DNA of 64,000 bases from Agrocybe praecox (Eukaryota; Basidiomycota; Agaricomycetes; Agaricales; Agrocybaceae). Position 1 is the first letter of the stretch. Each line of letters starts with the position of its first letter. The notes beneath the pieces are model-generated. The model was not told the origin of the DNA and searched no databases. It saw nothing but the letters and a program-made list of their open reading frames with translations. Below, one piece after another: positions 56,801-64,000 of the stretch. Location: positions 1,984,001 to 2,048,000 of the forward strand of contig OZ024844.1 in the NCBI GenBank assembly GCA_964017145.1. Reading direction: 5' to 3'. The translations under genes were made by a program, and so were the position numbers.

Positions 56801-57177
56801 CGTATGGACGAGAGTCGTCTGCAAACGCCAAGTTTGGCACTCGTCTCGTGTCTGACGGTTCGTCAAGTACTCGACCTGCGAGCCGGCGAACACAAACTGC
56901 AACCCCTGTCTCACGTCGACCAGCACCCTCCGATGAAGGTCCTAATTATGCTAGAGCGACCATCACACGACCTGCTTGGGACACAAGCACTCGCTCTCCT
57001 CTCCCTCCTAACCCTGCTAAACGTTCAAGACATCCATCACAAGCTAGTCCAGCAACTCGAACACCTGTGACTGCTCCAAAAAGTCCGATCGCGTCTCCAG
57101 CCCCTTCTGAAGATTCTGGGGTTGGATTGTACCGACAAATGCTCGCTAATGACCCATCATTCAATAATAATTCTTGA
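53834..57177 (+). CDS. Rho guanine-nucleotide exchange factor with insert in the DH domain
   Basis: Activates Rho-type GTPases for polarity and cell-wall growth (family inference). ATG 53834 gives MKAFFHRLHIGGG; an in-frame ATG at 53738 would add 32 residues of low-complexity Pro/Arg sequence. A long disordered Ser/Pro region precedes the DH domain: R-Q-E-V-L-F-E-I-I-S-S-E-E-R-Y-V-Q-E-L. After D-P-C-L-H-P-Y-S about 190 Ser/Pro-rich residues interrupt the domain (54831-55400). It then resumes L-P-E-D-L-R-I-C-L-E-V-I and L-S-K-P-F-Q-R-L-L-K-Y-P-L-L-F-Q. A PH-like region (D-L-W-F-V-V-F-N-D-V-V-L) and a Ser/Pro tail follow. About 1,040 residues. Confidence 0.85.
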
Positions 57178-57507
57178 AGCAACTTTCAAGAGCTCTTTTT
57201 CCTCTACAGCGTCGTCTCGAATATATCCTTACCAGTATACCGTATTTTCATTACCGTTATTCCCCCTCACCACTGCATTCATCTCTTATTTTTTTCATGG
57301 CTTATTTTTTATGATCACGATGCCCAAAGCGTCAGACGTTTCCACTCGTTTATTCCTTCCGTGCTACTTTGGAATTGCTTTTTAACATTCACGCCAAGCA
57401 TCAAAACCATCTTTACCATACATATTGCATTCTCAGTATTTACGATTCCAACTAGATTCAACTGTACTTATTATTATCATCACATTCCTTTGTTCTGAAG
57501 TTACAAT
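57178..57507. other. intergenic, convergent
   Basis: Lies between the 3' ends of the RhoGEF (+) and asparagine synthetase (-). T/A-rich, nothing recognised. Confidence 0.4.
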
Positions 57508-59830
57508 TTAATCTGTGCCGTCATATGCTGCGTTGTGAATGCTGACGCTGCGTCCTGAAGGATCTGCAGCACATCCCCAGTCTCCTCGGGGTATCCATCT
57601 AAATCATGTCGCGATTAGAAAAAAATTAAATAAGAATAAATATGTCGAACATACCGAACGGCAGTCCTGGCAGCGGTTTCTGATTGGAACAGTCCGTCAA
57701 AAATGTCGCGAATAAGATAGGCCTCCTTGGTGTCGGGCACATCGAAAGACCATCGTTCTGCCCGTTTGGCGAAGTCTTCGTCAGATACGGCGTTGGCAGC
57801 ATGGTCTTTGATTCTGTTATTTGGTGGTCAGTAAATAAATAAAAACACAGGCAGTTTTTGGCGGCATACCCATCAATCCATGAGTAACCGACACCATCTG
57901 AAAATTGTTCCTTTTGGCGCCATAGGATAGAGCGTGGAAGATATGGCTGTTTCAATAAACATGAGTATTTGAATTGTGATACAGAAAACTGTTTTCATTC
58001 ACCTTTCCACCACCGGGAGAGCAGTCGAATGCCTTACGTAGTATATACTGTAGTATAGGTTGTTAGACGCTGAGAGTGAGTGTTATAATTGAGGGTATAT
58101 ACCTTTTCCATCTTTGGGCATCCATCCTCGTCAACTTCCTGTGTAGAACCTTTGTTGAAGGTCTTGTCTTTGGGGTCGACGTTCATGGCGACCTCTAAGA
58201 AGGCTTTATCGAGGAAAGGTACACGGGCTTCTAAACCCCATGCCATTGTCGATCTATAATAATAATATTGTTGAGGATTAATGATAAATCTGCGTAGTTC
58301 TATGCGACTCACTTGTTTGCGCGAAGACAATCGGCAGTGTGTAGGTTCTTCACTCGGCGCACACATTCTTGGTGGAAGGATGCAGGGTCAGGAGCAGCAT
58401 GGAAGTACAGGTAGCCTGTAAAATGTCGGACATTCGTTGTCAGAATTCTAATATAATTAGACAGACCCGTGGCCTGCACAAAGATAAGGATATAACCGAC
58501 CTCCGAGTATCTCGTCGCTTCCTTCACCGCTAAGAACCATTTTCACACCCATGGCTTTGATTTTCCGGCTGAGTAGATACATGGGAGTACTTGCGCGGAC
58601 GGTAGTGACATCGTAGGTTTCGAGGTGATGGATAACTTCTGGGATGGCGTCGAGACCTTCCTGAACAGTAAAGACGTATTCGTGGTGAACAGTTCCAAGG
58701 TAATGAGCTGCTTTCCTTGCGGCAAGGAGATCTGGTGAGTTTTCCAGACCAATCGAGAATGAGTGTAGTCGAGGCCAGGCAGCGAGGGTAGCTAGAAACG
58801 AGTAAATAAACACTACGAAATAGATATTATTTGGAGCGCATACCATCCTCGTCGATTAAACCTCCCGCAGGTGAAGCAGGACCACTGATAGTCTCCTGCA
58901 TCTTCCTCTTTCGAAGCTCATATTGTGCCTGTTGGACTTTCTCTGTTTCCCGGGCCGCGATAGCAGCAATCAAACTGCTGTCCAATCCACCGCTAAGAAG
59001 AACACCGTAAGGCACTTCTGACATGAGCCTTTTGCGTACGGCCGCCTCCAGGGTTGTACGAATCAATGCAAGGTCGGCCGGCGAGGTGGGTATCGTGCCA
59101 CTAGGGCCTTCCACGTCGCCGTTCCACCACGTAGGGTTGTAGTATCGTGTCGTGGACCCATCCCTGCTGTCGTAGACGTGGCCAGGGGGGAATGAGATAA
59201 TTTTGTCGCACTCTTCCACCAAGGCTTTCAGTTCGGAGGAAAAGAAGACAGCGCCTGGACGCTTGGAACTCCAACCTTGATACAATGTGGTAATGCCAAT
59301 GGGGTCGCGTGCGGCGATAATTCGTGATGGAGACACTGTTTCGTCGAGGAGGACGAAGGAGAACATGCCATCTAAAAGGTTGCATAGGTCTTTATCGTGT
59401 TTTCGGTACTAGACACCACATTTTCAGTACGAAGACCGCATGAAAAGAAAGGTTATTTATTACCAATGGGATGATAACTTCGCAATCGGAATGTGTTTTG
59501 AACTTCACGTCTGGTCCAACGCTGGAGCGAAGAGCGATGTGGTTGTAGATTTCACCGTTAACGGCAAGAATGACCTTTCCGTCTTCACTGACCAAAGGTT
59601 GAGCGCCAGACTCTGTTTACGACATGAAAACCAGTTCCGTTGCGGCAAAGCGCGGTACACTCACCGACACCAACGATAGCCAGTCGCTCATGGACAAGGA
59701 CAGAACTTTCACCGACATAGCATCCCGACCAATCAGGACCGCGATGCCTTTGCTTCTTTGAACAGGCAATAAACCGAACTCGATCGTTGGCGGGCTTCTC
59801 AAGACCGTGCACAGCGAAAATTCCACACAT
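57508..59830 (-). CDS. ASN1: asparagine synthetase (glutamine-hydrolysing)
   Basis: Converts aspartate, glutamine and ATP to asparagine. The class II glutaminase begins M-C-G-I-F-A-V-H-G with Cys2 as nucleophile; here the ATG is intact, unlike ADE4. Next are [17 protein letters not shown] and the synthetase P-loop [10 protein letters not shown] (about 58975). Further blocks are [21 protein letters not shown] and [13 protein letters not shown]. An insert after the P-loop ([10 protein letters not shown]) is typical of the fungal enzyme. The C-terminus R-W-I-P-R-G-D-W-G ends in N-A-A-Y-D-G-T-D with TAA 57508-57510. Many short introns, about 600 residues. The symbol is by homology with yeast ASN1/ASN2. 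Confidence 0.94.
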
Positions 59831-60243
59831 TTGGAAGACAAAAGGGAAGAATAAAAACTAGGAGAGGGTTGGGAAAATAGAATAGCAAAGTTTTTCCACA
59901 GCTAAGAGTTTTATCTAAAATGTCTACAACATGACTCGTCCGTCGGACGATAAGATGCGATCGGCGGTACAAAGAGATAACGACCGTTCCTGATCCGTCA
60001 CTTGAACATTTGCCAGCATTTGCCTCGCCTTCATGTGTTCATCGCTACAGACCTCTGTTCCACTACCGTTTACAAGATGAATTTACTCATCATTATCAAC
60101 ATACAATAAGTACAATCCAAAATATGCATAGGATATATTTATTTGAACTGAAAATTTCGTCGTTAGGAGCAATCATTCAGGGGTATAAAGAAAAGGTCGG
60201 AAAAGGAGAACATATGGAAAAACATCAAGAAAAAAATAATGCG
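59831..60243. promoter_or_regulatory. asparagine synthetase promoter
   Basis: Lies upstream of ASN1 (-) and downstream of the DUF6699 gene (-). About 105-125 bases before the ASN1 ATG there is TGACTC (59932-59937), a Gcn4/CpcA half-site with one base off the full consensus. It is followed by CGTCCG-T-CGGACG (59937-59949), which contains CCG-N1-CGG as bound by some Zn2Cys6 factors, and by GATAAG (59949-59954). Function is inferred from motif cores. Confidence 0.35.
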
Positions 60244-61212
60244 TTATGCGGTGATCAATTTCATGGTTCCGAACCCACCACTTCCTGCCCTCACCAATCC
60301 TTTGAAGTACACCTTCCCATGCAAAAAGTCAATTTGCTTTACTCCTTGGTTCAACATAGTCAATTCCGTCCAAGGATTGGCTTTGCATCTCCTCGTGTAC
60401 GCCTTTGAAGCAGCGTATTCCTGTCGCGGATCTAACGTGGACCAGAAACTTTGCGAAATCCGCTTCTGCAACGACTGCCAAATCGCGACCAACACATCGC
60501 CCACTTTAATGGGTTGTGGCTCTGCCGAATAACCCGCGCGTTGGGTCCATGATATGGTAATGGGCCACTGAGGAATACGGTCGCAGATTATCTGCATGTT
60601 ATATATGGGAGGATGTGTTGCAACTTGGTCCAGATCTTCCGCTGAGATGGGTAAGGTCATGTTGTCACTGAAAAATCTCATTGGGCAAAAATTCGGCGAA
60701 GAAAGGTCAAACACGATATCTCTCCGTGGGTTTTCGCCATTCAAAAAATCGTGGATATAATGGACGGGCTCTGGAGTTGAGACGACATATGGACTGTCTG
60801 GCCAGGTGGTGCCTGGCGCCCTGAACGGAGAGTAACCTGAATCTGAGATCGTCCGTTGGTGATAATATCTAGGAGTTTGAAGTAAAGATGTATTGAAGGT
60901 AGGTGTATGTGGAATTGCACCACCATTCCACGATGATCTACGCGATCTTTGCCAAGGATCGGGCGAAAGGGAATCGGACGAGCTTGGAAAAGGGACTGGG
61001 ATGAAGGGTGCATTGGGAGGAAGAGGCGACGCCCCAGGATTCGGTGAAGGAGGGAGAGACCCGACTGCGTGGTAGGGTGACCCACTCAGCGATATATTTG
61101 GTATAAACGGGGAGTATGGCTGGTGATAGAAAGGTGCGAGATAAGGGCTATTGTGATACTCGACCGTTTGTGCAGGAGGATTGTAGACGTAGGGACCACT
61201 CATGGCGTGCAA
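60244..61212 (-). CDS. DUF6699 domain protein
   Basis: Single-exon gene of 322 residues. The N-terminal 170 residues are Pro/Ser/Tyr-rich and probably disordered (P-Y-S-P-F, N-P-P repeats). The C-terminal domain matches the basidiomycete DUF6699 pattern: I-V-F-D-L-S, L-P-I-S, M-Q-I-I-C-D-R-I-P-Q-W-P-I-T-I, then V-G-D-V-L-V-A-I-W-Q-S-L. It also has a Tyr/Arg-rich helix (Y-A-A-S-K-A-Y-T-R-R-C) and G-V-K-Q-I-D-F-L-H-G-K-V-Y-F-K-G-L. This family is greatly expanded in Agaricomycetes and has no known function. The start at 61212 or the Met three codons later (61203) are both possible. Confidence 0.8.
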   Translation of the reverse strand: MHAMSGPYVYNPPAQTVEYHNSPYLAPFYHQPYSPFIPNISLSGSPYHAVGSLPPSPNPGASPLPPNAPFIPVPFPSSSDSLSPDPWQRSRRSSWNGGAIPHTPTFNTSLLQTPRYYHQRTISDSGYSPFRAPGTTWPDSPYVVSTPEPVHYIHDFLNGENPRRDIVFDLSSPNFCPMRFFSDNMTLPISAEDLDQVATHPPIYNMQIICDRIPQWPITISWTQRAGYSAEPQPIKVGDVLVAIWQSLQKRISQSFWSTLDPRQEYAASKAYTRRCKANPWTELTMLNQGVKQIDFLHGKVYFKGLVRAGSGGFGTMKLITA

Positions 61213-61614
61213 TGGCTACCACGGTGGGCGCAGTTGCTTTATATGATGTCGCGATGACTCACTGGCGCCTTATCTGACTGATTCTGGCCCCGCGCTCGGT
61301 GGACGAAATGGAAAGGCGGCCTGGATTAGATAGATCTAGAGTGAAGGCTGTGGTGTGTGGGGAAGTAAGCAAATGAAGATGTCAGTAGAAATATTTGTTA
61401 AATAGTAATCCGGTGGTCGCGAAGCTGTCAGAACCACAAGGGCGCATTTGTCATAGGATCGGTGGTTGAGAAGAAAGAGGAAGAGCGGCAATCAGGTACA
61501 CAGCCTTCTAGTTGGGCGTCAATCCCTCATGAGGCCAGACATTCCCACGACTCATAGTAAGCCGCCTTCGTCATTCGGATCAATGAGCGCACTGCGCACT
61601 CTCACCCGTCTCTC
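61213..61614. promoter_or_regulatory. divergent promoter region of DUF6699 gene and SSO1
   Basis: 402 bases between two start codons. A mix of GC- and AG-rich stretches. No specific element that I can support. Confidence 0.35.
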
Positions 61615-62965
61615 ATGTCCTCCACAAGAGATCGACTGCCTGCTTCTAGGGTAAGTCGGCCCTGTACTGAATGTTTATCATAAGTGACAAATTACAAGGC
61701 GCGGCGAGAGGAACAACCTGTTCAATTGTCCGACTACCCAAGGAGCACCCCTATCCCACCCGCCGGCCTCTCTGATCTCGCAGCATTCTTAGCTGAAGTT
61801 TGTTCTCAGCCCATCTGGTTCTTATCAATCAAGTTCTGAAGCTCGTATCTCTCTATCTTTAGGATACCTCGATTCAAGAAGGTATTCAACGGGTCAGAGG
61901 GAACGTCACTCAAATAGCTGCTTTGAGGACACGGTCTCTAAATTCCATCGATGACTCGAACGCCGCTGCGGAACAAAACAGCATCGATCTGCTTACGACG
62001 GAGACGCGTGCTCTATTGCAGGATCTGAAAGAGCGCATTCGGGCTATGGAGAATACGCCCTCCAGACAGGATGCTCAACTGCGAAATAATCGAGTGAGTT
62101 GCATAATGACTTGTGAAGATTCAATTACACTCAGAGAGGCTGTGATGCCATTAATAGTTAGCTCTTCTTCGTACAAAATTTATGGAGGCTATTCAGGACT
62201 ACCAACGGGAGGAACAAGAGAGCCGCGCTAAAGCTAAGCAGAGAGTCGAGAGGCAGTTATTAATTGGTACGTCGCATAAAAGACTCATTGTCCTATCCGC
62301 CGCTTAAGAGCTGCAGTCAAACCGGACGCAACTCGCGAAGAAATTGCTACTGCAGTGGAGGGCGGTGGACAGCAAATATTTGCTCAAGCTGTATGCACCA
62401 TCAATGTATATCAATTAGCTATACACTGACTAATTATGACAGCTAACCACTTCTCATCGTTATGGAGAATCTCGGGCTGCGTATAGGGAAGTTCAGGAAA
62501 GACAGGAAGACTTGAAGAGGGTCGAGCGTACATTGGCGGAGTTGGCCCAGTTGTTTTCAGATGTATGTCTCTCTTTGCGATGGATAGTACCCTCTGTCCG
62601 CGTCTAAATTGGCATTGCTGCACATTTAGATGGCGGTCATGATAGAACAACAGGACACCGTTATCAAGAATGTGGAGCACACTGCCCAGGGCGTAAGCGA
62701 CGACACACAAAATGCGTATGTACACAAGACATGAATCATTGCATTTCTACTAAAGTAGGGCCCTCCCTTTTGCAGTTTGGGCCAGACTGAAATCGCGGTA
62801 AAACATGGTAATTAATATCTGCGTCTCTCCTGTCACTAAACTAACGCCACGCATCTAGCGAGATCTTACCGTAGAGGCCGATGGATATGTTTTTTCATCT
62901 TCCTTGCGGTGATATGCATCCTCGCTTTGGTATTAGGGCTCGTATTTGGAACCAAAAAACATTAA
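61615..62965 (+). CDS. SSO1: plasma-membrane syntaxin (Sso1-type t-SNARE)
   Basis: Q-SNARE for fusion of secretory vesicles with the plasma membrane. Exon 1 (61615-61650) codes for MSSTRDRLPASR. The next exon gives A-R-R-E-E-Q-P and S-D-L-A-A-F-L-A-E. The Habc bundle starts D-T-S-I-Q-E-G-I-Q and includes L-D-L-L-T-T-E-T-R-like and A-L-L-R-T-K-F-M-E-A-I-Q-D-Y-Q. The SNARE helix reads R-T-L-A-E-L-A-Q-L-F-S-D-M-A-V-M-I-E-Q-Q, with the central Gln layer expected in this run. A single C-terminal transmembrane helix (I-C-F-F-I-F-L-A-V-I-C-I-L-A-L-V) follows, and the protein ends F-G-T-K-K-H. Eight or so exons, about 290 residues. Confidence 0.9.
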
Positions 62966-63159
62966 GCGAATGTTTTAGTGGGGATCTTATCTTTCAGAGA
63001 CCATTTATTTATATCTTTGTGACATTGTTGTATGCACAGACATTGTACCTTATCTTTTTGTAGCTCATTAGGATTAACAATATAGATTGATTGTATTCTA
63101 TGGCATTATGACGAAGATACTTTCCTTCTAATCGAAGGTGTGCGACAGGACTGATGTCT

Positions 63160-64000
63160 CTAATTTGCTGGTCGCCGTTTTGCCAATTTTTTCTTGGCTA
63201 CTTTTGTTTCCAACTCGAAGCGACTCCTCTTCTTCATCCTAGGAGCATCTATGATTTCGTCGTCGGCATCTGCGTCACGTTTTCTCGACTCGCCACGACT
63301 TCTTGAAAGAACATCCATCTTCTTCCCACGTTGGCGAAGTTCTTCATACCCGTCTCCCTGGCTGCGACCTCCTGTGACTCTGCTGACGCTTCGGAGGACA
63401 TCACCGAATTCATCCTCAAGACCACCGGCTCTTCTTCTGCCTCTGGAGGACGTACCACCCCCGAGGTCACCACCCAAAGCCAAATCTTCCTCATCCCTAG
63501 CACGCTGTCTTGCTTCACTCTTTTTCATAACAATGCGAGTGAAGTTTTCTTCTTCGAATTCTTTGACGCGTTTGAGATATTGAGCACGACCTGATGCTAA
63601 TCCGGGAGTTCCACCCAGACCGCTCGTCGATTCAACATAAGGTCGAGAAGGATCGGCATCGAGATTTGAGAGTGCAGAAGGCACAGGAGGTCGGTCGCGA
63701 CGGGATTTGTTCTTTGACTTCTCCGCGTAAGGCATAGGAGCCAATCGTGGAGGGCGATAAATTCCATCACCTTCTGTTGGGTCATATTTTTCATATTCCG
63801 GTTCTCCTTGCCCTGCAGCTGTAGGTTCGTCATTGCTTTGCATCAGTGACATGGGATTGGGTTTGAAAGCAAGAGGATCTGCGATGATAGGCGAGTGAGC
63901 TTCATGGTCTTACACAAGTTCAGAAAAAAAGCGTACCATCTGTGACCGCTTTTTGAGCTGTCTCGTCGGACAGTCGGACGAGCTTGTCTATCTGGTAGCG
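63160..64000 (-). CDS. LCP5: Lcp5/neuroguidin (Sas10/Utp3/C1D family), 5' end outside window
   Basis: Nucleolar factor for small-subunit rRNA processing, a component of the U3 snoRNP machinery (family knowledge). The window holds the C-terminal part. The first visible exon (63960-64000) gives Y-Q-I-D-K-L-V-R-L-S-D-E and continues past the window edge. The next exon starts D-P-L-A-F-K-P-N-P. Then come Y-R-P-P-R-L-A-P-M-P-Y, R-D-R-P-P-V-P-S-A-L-S-N-L and E-E-E-N-F-T-R-I-V-M-K-K, the Sas10/C1D-type C-terminal signature. The end is basic (R-M-K-K-R-S-R-F-E, K-K-K-L-A-K-R-R-P). TAG/TAA-type stop at 63160. The N-terminal Sas10/Utp3 domain lies beyond 64000. It is adjacent to the SSO1 3' end. Confidence 0.85.

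Noticed and set aside
1..64000. Transposon, tRNA, rRNA or CRISPR elements
   Set aside because: I looked for terminal repeats, reverse transcriptase, transposase or integrase motifs and tRNA T-loop patterns by eye and found none that I could support. A tRNA scan would be decisive.

Overview
This is a window of a filamentous fungal nuclear genome, most likely from a mushroom-forming basidiomycete (Agaricomycetes). The evidence is the short GT-AG introns of about 50-65 bases in nearly every gene, the close gene packing (31 gene models in 64 kb on both strands), the absence of operons, fungal families such as PalI/Rim9, HAL4-type kinases, Pmp3, Sso1 and Yos9, and basidiomycete-type families (a DUF6699 protein, a copper radical oxidase with an N-terminal extra domain, serine/threonine-rich cupredoxins). 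I recognised no transposon, rRNA, tRNA or CRISPR. All CDS coordinates run from start codon to stop codon and include introns, which I placed by hand from splice signals and family alignment.

Layout. 0.5-4.4 kb: a mitochondrial thioredoxin (-) and two tandem GPI-type cupredoxins (+). 4.8-16.5 kb: five genes on the + strand, namely myotubularin phosphatase (YMR1), S-adenosylmethionine synthetase, amidophosphoribosyltransferase (ADE4), a secreted copper radical oxidase and an AIG1/FAR-17a membrane hydrolase. 17.2-23.2 kb: mostly lineage-specific genes, namely a glycine-rich membrane protein, a secreted guanyl-RNase-like protein (-), an orphan and a coiled-coil protein that may be an augmin subunit. 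23.5-33.8 kb: NOP2 rRNA methyltransferase, a PalI/SUR7 membrane protein (-), an Ala/Glu/Lys-rich protein, eIF2B epsilon (GCD6) and the proteolipid PMP3 (-). 34.1-38.3 kb: kynureninase (-) and kynurenine 3-monooxygenase (+), head to head. 38.9-46.9 kb: an AT-hook protein (-), YOS9 (+), a 2.3-kb gene-free convergent gap and a HAL4-type kinase (-). 48.5-64 kb: a doubtful small gene (-), PRP28 (-), an EF-hand-like protein (+), a Methyltransf_16 protein (-), a RhoGEF (+), asparagine synthetase (-), a DUF6699 protein (-), plasma-membrane syntaxin SSO1 (+) and the 3' part of LCP5 (-, cut by the window edge).

Functional links. Most genes are unrelated housekeeping neighbours. The clear exception is the kynureninase / kynurenine monooxygenase pair. 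They act at consecutive steps of tryptophan-to-NAD synthesis and share a 266-bp promoter with palindromic GATA sites. Two nucleic-acid themes recur: ribosome biogenesis (NOP2, LCP5) and splicing or translation (PRP28, GCD6). The most unusual gene structures are an ADE4 start codon that appears to be split by an intron, and a GC-AG intron needed to restore the conserved end of PMP3. I did not find a new multi-gene system. The best candidates for new biology are the secreted RNase-like protein, the DH and kinase domains with large inserts, and the lineage-specific orphans.
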